Positions 26,501-38,200 of a stretch of 64,000 nt of DNA are shown here, one piece after another. The notes beneath the pieces are model-generated. The model searched no databases. It had not been told where the DNA came from and saw only the letters and a list, made by a program, of their open reading frames with translations. The translations under genes were made by a program, and so were the position numbers. The stretch is taken from positions 68,137,666 to 68,201,665 of the forward strand of contig NC_052018.1 in the NCBI RefSeq assembly GCF_015832195.1, written 5' to 3'. The stretch comes from Motacilla alba alba (lineage: Eukaryota; Chordata; Aves; Passeriformes; Motacillidae). Within the stretch, counting starts at the first letter, position 1, and the number at the start of each line of letters is the position of its first letter.

Positions 26501-29500
26501 AACAGAGACTTCAAATGGATGAGTGAAGGTTTCCAGCACCTCAATCTTCTCAGGCAAGTCTCTTCTCCCTCCTGTTACCTCAAGGAAATGCTAACAGTGT
26601 TTTGCAGTCATGCAAAATCATGTATCTGTAAGAAGCAATGAAGCTACAGCGAAGTCTTACAAAAGCAGCTTATAACCCCAAAAATTGAACTTAAACTTGA
26701 AAGCTGTTTAAGTTTATATTTCAACTCTTTGTTTCACCCATGAAAGTTTCCACTTGTTGCTTAAAATAGCAGACGGAACATTTTTGTTTACTTCCACCCA
26801 AGAACAAAATTCCCTGAGATATCAAGGCAATGAAGAATATATGTACATGAGAGAATGGAACAGCTTCTGTGGCCAAATTAGTCAAGTACTTTGTGTATAG
26901 AATTAAGTATATCAGGAAGAGCTTTCTGATGCAAATTTTTTGCCTAGTGATGGAAAGTTATTATTGAATGCAAGTTTTGTGTTCTTGCAAACCTTTACAT
27001 AAAAAGAATAAGAAAATTATCTAAGAAATGCAGTTACTGTACCTACACTAACCTCTAAGTATGCATAGATGCCCAGATAACTTAGCCTTGACTCATTCAT
27101 AATTTTAAATGTAATTATATAGGACTCAGCAAACAGAGCTCTTTTCTTCCTACTCCCACTTGCTCATCACTGCAAGTTATCTGGTCCTATGAGCAAAAAA
27201 AAATCTCTCACATAACTGTACATGATGACAAGAAGGGAATTTTGAGCTTCTTAAGACATACTACATATTATCTATGTACATGTAATTAAAAATTAAGAGC
27301 AGCTATCATTTATAGAAGGTCCTGCCAGGCTCCTGCAATATGAGCAAGAAGTAGGGGTTACAGAACTGTGCTTAAACAGACATGTATTTAGTCATTACTC
27401 CTGAAAGAAGGTGCCAGCAAACAACTTCCAACAGTATAAGCTCTACCACAACCATGCATAAAGGGGTTTGCATGGTTGGTTTGGGTTTTTTAAAATATTT
27501 TTTGCGGTGAATGTTGTCAACAAATAATTTGCTTTGCTTTATGACTTAAGTTTTAATCCTTTCACACAGTTGTTTATTTTATATAACCACACAAGAAACT
27601 CAGAAGTATAAAATCTTTTGTCTTTTAAGTGAAACTGTAAAGCAAGTCAATTCCATTTTGCAATCAATTGGTTTCAACTCAAATTACTATTTTTCAAGAT
27701 TTTTTAATGGCAAAACAGAGACCAAACCGAATCATCTTCTGTCAAGTAAATATATTACACTCAACCAGCAGAGAAAAGGCATGTAAATAAAGACACGTAT
27801 CTGAAAGAAAAGGCCATGCACAGAGTTTACAGTTACCAGTCAGGCCAAACAGTATCCTCAGAGGCAGAACAGAATTGAACCCATGGGTTCAAGTGTTCAC
27901 TTCTGACTTCCCAAGGACACAGCCAAGACTTTACTTTTCTCCTTGGCAGGGCTTTCCTCCAAAGGCTTTGGATGATGAACAGGAACAAGGTACACACAGA
28001 GACTGCCAGCCCCAGCTGTGTTCCTGTTCTTGCTGCCCAGACAGTCCAGCTACTCCTGAGGTAGCACCAGGATTTCTGCATTTTATAGCTTTTGGGTAAA
28101 GCAGTGGTTACTTGAAAAACCCAAGACAAAGCCTGGCTCTCTTGGAAGGATGCTCAGTGGTCAGTGTAGTGACAGCAGGGGATGCAGCTACAGGGCAGCC
28201 ATCCCCCAAGTCACTCACATGCAACTCTCACCTTCATGAGACACAGGCACTGGACCTTCCTGTTGAAGCTACACCATGTGATATGAAATATATGGAGGAA
28301 GAAAACATCCAACTTACAATTAAGACAGAAAGAGGGATGCTTACTAAGAAACAAAGAGGGATGTGACAGCAAGGCTGCAGTTCTTGCTCAGGTATGTGCC
28401 AGCTGGTTACAGAAAGTATAAACATGATCTACAAGCAATGCAAACCAGAAAATTTGTATGAGGCATAAAACTTCCTTTTGAGAAAGCCTCCAGGAAAAGG
28501 AGAATATGGAAAACTCCTAAGAACAAGGCATCTGATGCTACCTTGTATGGCAAATGAATGATCTATCCTAAGCTAATGATTCCCCCTTCTTATCCAGCGA
28601 TGCATTTTATCATCACTTTATGCAGGCATTGAGCTAGACTGCTTCTAAGCATTCCTTGTCCAAACCCTTCTTCCGAGAACACATTTTTTGCCTGATCAAC
28701 TCATATCTTGACCTGCAAAGATATCCCACTCAGCCCTTGTGACAAAGAGTGAATCTACCCAATCCAAAGAATTATTTTTTTTTTACTTTACTTCCTGAGA
28801 AAGCAAAACAACTACCTTTTCTGTTTCCTTTTCAGTATTCAACCTAACTGCTTTCTACAGTTAAGAGTAATCCCATAGCAGAAACTCTTCCATTTACCCC
28901 AAAAGGTGATTAGGACTTCTTGGAAACATTTTCAAAATAAACAATTCCCTTACTGTGTTTCAACAATGATTATTTAAGCCATGAAGTCAAAATGACTCAG
29001 AGGAATTGCACTTGTCATTGTACAATTTTCAGCATGATCTACAATGTGACCAGGCAGCAATGACCTGTATTAATCATGGGCCAAAGTATAATCTAGGTAA
29101 AATTAATGTACCATGACAATTGTCTGGCAATTGCTGGCATGTCCTCACCCCTTCTGCAGGCTTGCCAGACTACTGTGCTTATAGTGGAGAGGTGGTCTGC
29201 AACTGAGGAACACGTTTTACACAGAGCAGACTCAAGTAGATAATGATAATATTAAGAAGAAGACGAAGAAGGGAATCAATTTGTCAGAACATACACAGGA
29301 ATTCTTTACACCTTGATTCTGGCAAAAGCAATAGGGCAGAAGAGCACTGCTAAATCTACCCAGTTCCCTGTGAAAGAGTTTCCAAATGCCTTAATCCACA
29401 ACCACCTTTGTGGTGCTCACTTTTTTCTCCAACATACCCAGTTTGCTTCTCTCCTGTGACATGCTTTGGTTCTGTTTGTACTTCACATTAATGGTGAAAC

Positions 29501-32500
29501 ACACCTGCTATACTGACACATAGTACCAGCTTACATTTGTCACCTAAGGGATTTTCAGCAACCCAGCTTGTGGAAATATTTGACCACTACAGCCTTATAG
29601 TTTAGCGAGAAACATACAGCAGCCTCAGAAATAACAAACAGTTTCAAGAAAGAAAGCTGTAACAGGTGGCTGGGAAACTGGAAACACACTTCCAAACTAC
29701 TTCCTCAAGCAAAACACCCAGAAAAAAAACCACAAACATATGATCCACATCAAGGTCAATGTTTCATTGGATTAGCTGCCACAGTATTATAGCAGATTTT
29801 TGGGAGGAGGGGAGTTTTTTGTTGAAGTAGATTACCAGCTCCATTTTTCAGGGGACAAAAAAATTAGACCCTAGAAGATTTATTAGTAACAAGCAGTTTA
29901 CAAACTCACAAGTACTTTGGGATATAGCTGCATCCTACCATGATAGAGTCATGTTAAAATTATACACAAAGACTTACGGGAGCCAAATCTGGACATTTCT
30001 CCCTCATTGAGAAGCGCCTTTGTGAACGCTTACACATTTCCAAGTCAGGGGTACATGCTAGGGAACTATTTCAACACCACTTCCCATTATCTCATGCCTG
30101 CCATTACCCCTAGGTATCACTACCAGACAACCTCACTGTCAGACAACTTGCATTGTCTAGTGGAAATCAAAGTATCCGTCTAGATTTTCAAGGCAAAAAG
30201 GTAATGACAAAGTTTGAAAGCATCGCACTTCAGATCCATGAATGACAGAAACTTCCCCAGTTCCTTCTCAATGACTAGTCATTATAAATTTTAAACCCTC
30301 TTGGGTGGCCAGCCTGTCTCTGCAGTAAGATAACTGTCCTCAGCTCCTTTCTCTGAATATTAACTAAACCTAGAGGATTAACAGGAACAGCAAAGGGGAA
30401 ATCCCATAGCACTAACTCAGTGAAAAATACAGTATCATGTCCATCTGCTGTGTAAGCTAAAGAATTTAAAAGTTTCCTGAGGTAGTAATACAGTTGTTGT
30501 GGAACTGCAGAGATTCACAGGTCATGCTTGAAAAACCAGGTAAGTTCCCTTGACTGCAGCTAGTCAAGTAATTTTTACAGGCTTTGTCAGAAGAGTAAGC
30601 TAATTCCTCAGGCCAGAGTTATTTCTTTCATCTTTCTTATTGAAGTTGTCATATAAAAAAGTCACTTTGTAGCATTGAAGTTCAGAGTATTTCAGCTCAA
30701 CTCTCATTACAGCCATTTCAATGAACTCCAGAAATATAGGATTGGTAGTCAAAGTGTTTAAATATAAACAGGGGAATTCACAATTTGCTACTTACACACT
30801 TGCTTTTCCAGTATGGAAGCTGCAACACTCAGCTGACATTTTCAGTGACTTCCATCTCAGAAAGATCAACAAACATCCAGAAAGAGCCAAAAAGTGTTAT
30901 AACAGCAAGGGTGTGCGAAAGGAAAACAAAGCAGCTGGTACACAGGTCTGTTTACAGTGTGCCCCTTTTTTTATTTCTTTCCCTCAATAGGCCTAAAGAG
31001 CTTCAGCTGTAGTTATTTAAAATTCTCAGGGGTGGCAGAAGCTGAGTGCACATAGTTGGTATTCTGTAGATGATTTCAGAGGAGCTAAAAACTGATATTA
31101 GTAACTGTGAGCTAACGGGACGTGGCTAATTCATAACCACTGGTGTTAGCACACATTTTTTTAAATTAACCTCCTCAGGATAAAATGTCACAATATGCTT
31201 CTATGGCTGTTTGCACACGATATTTACAATTACAGAAGTAAAACTAGTCATTCAGTCAAACATACTGTGTACATTCAATTTTGTATTATCTTGTGGTGAC
31301 AGTATAGACTCAGGAACATAACTTCCTTATTTCAATCACCTTTTCTTGGCCCATATCTGAATTTTTTGTTAGCTTTATATGATCATCAAGTTAAGTAAAG
31401 TTCAGATGACTAGCAAATACTCAATAACTATTTTGCTACTGAATAAAACTTTAACATAGATATTTATCCATTTTAAAGAATTCTGCACTACATTTCTGCT
31501 GAAGCCATTTTCATATATTTACACAATATTCCAGTGGACATAACATATCACTAAATCCAGGTAGTAAGAATTCAGAAGCAAGGTAAAGCCTTGCTATTAA
31601 ATAATGCAGTCAAATAACCTATTAATACCATTGAAACCCCAAGCAGTTTTCAACAGCCCACTGATAAGAGTCACTAGCTGCTCATCTTTTTGTTCTAGGT
31701 ATTACTCAGCTCTCAGTCAGCTCTCTCAGCTCTGTCCAAATATTGCTGGAATGATAAAATGCCAAAACAAAACAAATCCATCATTATTTCTACTACTGAT
31801 ACAGCTATATTGTATCAAGGATCTCTCACTCTTACAGGCTGATTCAGAATATGACTTTCTTACCTTCACATGCACAATACAACAACACAATATAACAGGA
31901 ATTCCTTCCACAGAACCTCAATTCTATTTCATGTGTGACATTTCACTCCAGTTTCTCCAATGGTTCATGGTTTTTTCCACATTTGACATCTATTAACAAG
32001 CATACACAAAATCAAAACTTCCCACCCAAGGTTTTATGACTAAAAACCTCTATTCTTATGATTTTGTGCATAATTACCTATTTAGAATGTTTATTCCAAT
32101 TCCATTATTCTCACTGGTCTTAATATATATATATGGATCCCTGCATCAGAAACAAACTTGCAAATAACATATAAACAAGAATATTTCAAAAAAATACATA
32201 CAGCTAACAAACAGAAGAAAAAAGACAAGAACAGAAATTGAAAAGGGAAGTTATAATCCTCAAATGAAAGGTTCTGGTCTGGTTCTTACTCTGAACTAGG
32301 ATCAGTGGAAGAACATTGCTTAAGCTTATCTTCATATGAAAATAGCTACACATATTATAGCTTTAATCTCATTTAAATTAATATAATTTAACAGCTGCAA
32401 ATAGTTTGGGGATATTTATTTCAATTTATTTTTCTTAAGTTGATTAGGACAGGCCTTGAAGTATATTTTGCACACATACACTCCAAGCACATCATTAGCT

Positions 32501-33780
32501 AAAAGAAGACCAACTGGCCACATACTTCTAACATTCACATTTCTGTTCCAATTTAACTAAGAGAGAGTAATATCTTTGGTAGAAAAAATGTAAAACTCAA
32601 AAAAATTTATAGAGAAACACACAAGTAAAACTGAGCAGAAAAAAGCTCTACACTTTTCCATGTCTGAGCTTAAAAAAAAAAAAACGGAAAAGAAAGTGAA
32701 GTATAGGCTAAAGTGAAACCTCAATTTGTCAAAATCCAAAACAGAAAAAAAAAACCCAACCTTTAGCTTAACAGTGTTTGGTGCCACCCGAAATTTTAAG
32801 TAAGATGGAAACAGTCAGATGGTGCATACATACAGCTGCCAAACGTAAGAATGCTCCTATAGTGCTTCCTCTTTATGTTGTACATTTTAACTTGAATCTT
32901 CTGCATGAGCTAGTCAAACATGACTAGTGAACCTTTTCTGCATTTATTCATTGTTCTTAATCATTAATAATCCAGGGCACTTGGCATTAAAGATTGGAGA
33001 GGGGGAAAAGGAGAGAAACAGGAGGATAAAAGGGAAGACAGTTTTCTAGTAAACACATTCAGGCCCAAGCACAACCTATCATCTTAATCATTAGAATTCT
33101 CAAAAGCCCTACAGAAATGTTTCTTTTTAGTACTTCTGTCAAAACCAGCATGGTAATTATCTTACATTCCCTAAACTGATGTTAACCTGCAACTGGCCAT
33201 GACTTGGGTGCAAAACTTTTCACAAACCATGCAAAAATTAAATTAATAATTTAACATTGTAGATCCAAGTCACTTACCAATGAGTCCACAAAGACTTGAA
33301 TTTGTTTACTCTCAGGTCAAGAGCAGCAGCATTACCAATTGAAAAATCAAGTGAAAGGCCACCAAATGTTATTTTTACAATACTAAAAAATAAATATATA
33401 ATGGAAAATACCTGCTCAGGCTAAAAAGAAACACAACTGCAGGTCAAAACACATGGTCAATAAAAAAAAATTTAAAAAAGAGTATTTCAAAGGACCAGTC
33501 TGGAGATCCAGGGTTTCAGTATGTCCAGCATTAAGATTCAGAAACTCTCTCCTTAATGACGATGCAACACCCAATGCCAACTAGAATCAGAAAGCAGAAT
33601 CAGGGTCTTACAAGTCACACAGCCACAAGACTGCAGCCCAAATGTCCTCTGGATTCTAGTGTTCTTCTTACAAAAATCAATATATAATGCAAATAAATTA
33701 TTACCCGTCCCATTATGTGAGCCATACCCAGGAAATGTCCCCACCTGATAAATCAAAAGAACAGATTTTGGGATTGTGTC
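23570..33780. other. Non-coding DNA, no certain gene
   Basis: AT-rich sequence without recognised repeats. The GC-richer piece at 27830-28260 has short ORFs on both strands without known domains. A stretch at 28880-29160 has a calm, complex composition, a perfect AP-1 word (TGACTCA, 28993-28999) and several ATTGT/ACAAT motifs, and could be a conserved element. A weak minus-strand exon candidate lies at 29978-30057 (see findings). A 130-codon plus ORF at 31604-31996 has no known features. Confidence 0.5.
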
Positions 33781-33844
33781 TGTTTTTTATTTGTTTGGGT
33801 TTTTTTTTTTTTGGTGGGGGTTGTTGTTTGTTTGGTTTTTTTTA
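33781..33844 (+). repeat. T/G-rich low-complexity tract
   Basis: T and G only apart from one A, including a 14-nt T run. Same polarity as the tracts at 21.5, 46.6, 47.3 and 51.6 kb. Confidence 0.9.
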
Positions 33845-34469
33845 AAGGAACCTTTGCTCTCCCTATCTTCCACAAAAACAGTACAACAGCAAAATTTAGG
33901 AGGAGCAGAAGCAAGACTGCACAGCTGCTGTAAAAGGGATGCATTATTCCTAGAAACAAACCAATCCACCAAGCAAGAATATATCAAATGAAAAAAGTTG
34001 ATCATATCTGACACAGAAAAGGATACTAATCACCTGCATGACTCACTGTACCATGGAAAGTTTACAACAGATGTAACGAGGATAAGACCTCTGCATGCCA
34101 ATACTAGCAGGTTGCTAGGTATTAGATATTTAGCAACATTAAAAAGTAATCAGTACATTAAAATTGTTTCAATTCCAATATTTTCTTCTTGGTAACAACA
34201 TAACTGATCATATTTATATTTGAAATTCCATTTTCTTAGCTTGCAAATATGACAACAAGTTAAAATTGTGTAAATATACCAAAACTGTAGGAAGAAAATT
34301 AGCTGAGATGAGCTTTTTCAGTGTCCTATTTTATTTCAGGTTAACTTGAGATCATTTTTTGTTTTTTTCTCCTTATTGTTGTTGTTAGCCTACAAGAGTC
34401 ACATAAACATCATTCTTCCATTTCAGGCATTTAAAAGTTTGACTTTACCATAACCATAATTCTAGAGGT

Positions 34470-35490
34470 GATCCTGGCAGATAATAGCAGCAGCAGATCT
34501 CAGTGCCCTGAAAAGCCTCAGCATGTAAAGCTTCACCCTACTGCTGTATCTATAAACCTTTTGTTGACCCTGTCTGGACACCAGGTGCCCACGAAGCTGC
34601 TCTATCACTCCCCTCCTAAACTGAACAGGGCAAAGAAAATACAGCCAAAGACTCTAGGGTTAAGACGAGGGCAGGGAGAGATCACTCACTGACTGACATC
34701 ATGGGCAAGAGGAAGTCCACTTTGGTAGTAAGTTGTAAAATTTTCCCTGTCAGCATTGGAGAAGGATAATGAAGATTAAGCCCAAATCTTATAAACACTT
34801 TTATCCCTTGATTAGGGGAAACTCACAGTTCATCACACATTGCCTCTAATGCATCTTCCTCTTCAGGGGGAAGAACTCCTCACACTCTCACCCTGTTCCA
34901 GCATGGGCTCCCTCTCACAGAAGACAGTCCTTTACCAACTTCCACAATCTAAGTCAGTCCCACAGACTGCACTTCTTCATGAACTGCTCTAGCTGTCCCC
35001 TGCAAGGTCACAAACAAACCTGATCCAGGTTTTTGTGACAGAAAACCTGCTCCAGCGTGGGCCCACAGATCCTGCCAGAAGCCTGCTCCAGCACGAGCTG
35101 CACAGAGTCAGAGTCTCCTTTGAGCATCCACCTGCTCTGGCATAGGCCTCCTGCATGGGCTGCAGGTGGATATCTGCTCCACCACAGATCTCCAGGAGCT
35201 GCAGGGGGTCAGCTGCTTCACCACGGGCTGCTGGGCAATCTCTGTCCTCCTTCTTCACCGAGCTTGGATCTGCAGGGTTGCTGTCCTGCACAGCAATATT
35301 TTCCCTTCTTGAATATATTCTCCCAGAGGTGCTACCACCATCACTGACAGGCTCAGCCTTGGCCAGCAGTGGGACTACTTTTGAGCTGCCTGACACTGGC
35401 TTCATCTGACATATGAGAAATTTCTAGCAGCTTCATAAAGAGCCTGCCCCTGCAACCAAAATCTAGCCATATTAACTCAATAAACCTTTT
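34470..35490 (+). mobile_element. Avian ERV-type LTR, probably solo
   Basis: About 1 kb that I recognise from memory as a long-terminal-repeat family frequent in songbird genomes. I cannot give a database name. In order it contains GTGCCCTGAAAAGCCTCAGC (about 34502), ACCCTGTCTGGACACCAGGT (34566), CTCACTGACTGACATCATGG at 34684, AGTTCATCACACATTGCCTC at about 34831, and TCCTCTTCAGGGGGAAG at about 34857. There follows a degenerate array of CTGCTCCAGC-like words spaced about 35-46 bp (around 35048, 35083, 35129 and 35174). It ends with GAGGTGCTACCACCATCACT (35326), a CTCAGCCTTGGCCAGCAG block, and CAACCAAAATCTAGCC near 35452. No gag, pol or env reading frame flanks it, so it looks like a solo LTR. 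Several ORFs inside (138 codons minus, 96 and 84 plus) are incidental. The edges are approximate and target-site duplications were not resolved. Confidence 0.7.
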
Positions 35491-38085
35491 TTCAATCTTG
35501 CTTGCCTTTTTTTTTGCCTCTTTAGCATTCCCTTCGGCAAACAAACACAGCTTTCATTGAGCTGAGTGAGAAAGAAAATTACTGACTCAGTAGTGAACAG
35601 TATAAACACCGTCTGCTGCTTCTGAAAAGTACAGTTCATCTTCACCTTCTGTATACTTGCTTTCACAAAACAACTTATTTTTTTGAATGGAGATATGGAA
35701 CAGGAGGAAAACTAACAGTCACTCGTATTTTTATTTGAAAGTCTTAGTAGGCTTTATGGTTTTTTTCAGTGAAAGCTGCATGTGGGACTGAAAAGGAAAA
35801 ACCTGACGATCCAAGGCACATACCTATGACTGTCCATCAACAGGAAAGTCAGACACTGCCTTTAGACTTGTTGATGCATCCCATATCACACTGCAAAAGA
35901 ACAGCAAGAAAAAAGGAGAACCAGTACCAATGTGCCAAACACATCAGCACCAGTAGCTATTGAACTGCAGTTTCCAGAAATGGGAGGCACTAATTATTTT
36001 CACTGCTTTTCTATTTATATGAGTTCCCTTGGCATTCTACAGCAGTATTTTTAGCAACTATTTTCTACAGCACAATCGTTTACCCCTTGAGTTGTAGTTC
36101 AACAAGTTTCTCTTTGACACATATTTGCTTCAATGTAGACCTTTCACCAGTGTTTGTTCTAAAGGCATTCTTTGCTAGCTTTTTTAATACTGTATCCAGA
36201 CACTAGAGCTCAATTTCTCGCCTCTTCCGGAGAAAATCTGTTTGTTTGTTTTTTTTTTTTAAAGAGCGACTTTCTTCCATCTCTTTCCACAGAAAATACA
36301 AGACAGTTTAATACAAAAAATGATCAGAAAAATAAAACAAAGACATTTGAAATCCAGAAATCTTCCCTGCAAGCCTCCAAACTGGATTTAAGTCTTCTTG
36401 AATTTACCTCAGCAGCTCCAAGCCTAAGACAGGACTCCAGTCCTTTTTATCCATCTCTTCTTAAGAGACATTGCTAAACTGACTTTACCCAGATGCTATC
36501 TGAGCTACTAGATGCTTTCCGCAGGAGATATTTTAGAACAATATTCACACAAATAAATAGTCCAGGGATCATTTGTCTTCCAAGAATCCTGGAAGTAGGA
36601 CACAGAATTTCTTCACTGCTGTCTTTTGTAATGCTCTTTTAACCTTTATTTCAGAATTTTTTTTAAGATTTCCTTGTTTACAAAGCCACACCACTATGCT
36701 AATAAAAGGAAGAACCAAGAGATATAACTTTAACAACTTGCATTTAAAACTTTGCTTGAAAATGCTAACTTTGGCACTATTGCAGAGTGCTCTGAAGGGA
36801 TCTCCAAGGACAGGTGTTCTGACAAGAGAAAGTTGCAGAGGTGTGGCCTTGCATGCCACTGCATTTTCAGTATTTATTTCCTCCCAATTATTGTCTGCAG
36901 AGCAAACAGTCTGGCCAGGGTAACCACAGATGGTCTGCTGGTTGGTGGGAGCACTGCTAGTAAAGAAACATACTTTGACAATACACAAAAGAAGCAGCCT
37001 TGGTAGCAAAGCACCATTATAAAGCCACCCACTTCAGGAGGTGAAAGAAGAAGCCACAAAACACCCCTTACTCCCCAGAAAACCACCATGTCCTTCCCAG
37101 GATATCTACCACAGGAACATTCTCCCCTCAGCACCTAGGGTCACAATGTTCCATTTTTTTCCTGGGTCTTTTACTGTTCCTCTTTCTTTTCCCTGTCTTG
37201 TGTGTATGCAAGAGTCACAGGCTCCCAGTCACAGACTCCTTTCAGACTTCCCTCTGACAAGCACTGCCCCTACTTTGACTACCCTCCTCATTTCCTTAAT
37301 TTCTGGTTTTATCATTGTTACCCTTCACCTGTCCTTATAGCTTCTTCTCACATAACCTTTTTTCAGTGCAATCAGCATCCTTAGAAGCATAGCTCCCCCT
37401 AAAGATTTATAAGCTTTCCCTACCTCAAAATCTATCACAGGTAATAACATCAATCATAGACTTGAAGTGCTAGACCTTTCCCTTTTTTTCCAAGTGTTCC
37501 TCAGGTATTTCTCACTTATACCTCCTGATTGTTGTGTGTGCAAATATGTGTAACTTCCCTTGTGTGCCTGTTATCAAGAGAGATGACATGGTAAAATGCA
37601 AATAGCAATCCACTCCGATGAAAAAGATATTTCAACTGCTGAAAAAACAAAGATAAAGCACAATCTAATTCTGACTTCATAAATTGGGATTATTTGCTGT
37701 CCAGCTAATCCTGAAACCTACTTAGGGTTTTCCTGCACATGTATTGTCAGGGCTGAAGAACAACTATGCTTTGAGAGAAGATGCAGCAGGTTATGTCAAA
37801 TCATTATTATCAGAGGTAAAAATCTCTGGAGTATTCCACAAAGTGATGCATTTTTTTCTCTGAGAAGACCCAGTGTGCTGTAATATACTTTGTTCAAAGC
37901 AACTATGCACCTTTGTACAGCAACTGGAGATGGTTAATACGAAGAGAATGCTGAAAATTTTCAAGTTCTGTTCTTCATGACAGTTTTGAGATTTTGCATT
38001 ACTTCCTTTCTTTTTAAAAAGAAAGTTCCTTAATTCTTCAAATAGTTCTTACAATTGTGCTTATTACATATTGAGATTGAATTCT
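35491..38085. other. Non-coding DNA, no gene seen
   Basis: AT-rich sequence. The minus-strand open frame at 36569-37009 looks superficially like a membrane protein but has no ATG (see rejected items). No repeat family is recognised. Confidence 0.5.
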
Positions 38086-38200
38086 CTTACCAATTGTCTG
38101 CGGTGAAGTTCAAAAGGATTTGTTGCTATAGCAATACTTCGTGTTGATTCAGAAATAATGATAAAATAAGCGGCAATTAGCACTATTAATTTTTAGTAGA
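38086..38200. promoter_or_regulatory. RFX-like palindrome in motif-rich stretch
   Basis: A perfect 12-bp palindrome TTGCTATAGCAA at 38123-38134, preceded by TG, gives GTTGCTATAGCAAT, close to the X-box pattern bound by RFX factors. Within the next 60 bp are AATAATGATAAAATAAG and CAATTAGC/ATTAATT words that fit homeodomain sites. The stretch is not low-complexity. It is a candidate conserved regulatory element. Binding is inferred from motif shape only. Confidence 0.3.

Noticed and set aside
31604..31996. 130-codon plus-strand ORF
   Set aside because: A rough chance estimate for about 38-40% GC over six frames of 64 kb allows about one ORF of this length. Composition is Leu/Ser/Phe-rich without motifs.
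34989..35409. 138-codon minus ORF and plus-strand ORFs
   Set aside because: They lie inside the LTR-type element. They are products of its internal degenerate repeats, not genes.
36569..37009. 146-codon minus-strand open frame resembling a signal peptide plus membrane segment
   Set aside because: It opens on TTG, and the frame contains no ATG at all from stop to stop. The membrane-like stretches are expected from T-rich codons. No acceptor or donor pair was found to make it an exon.
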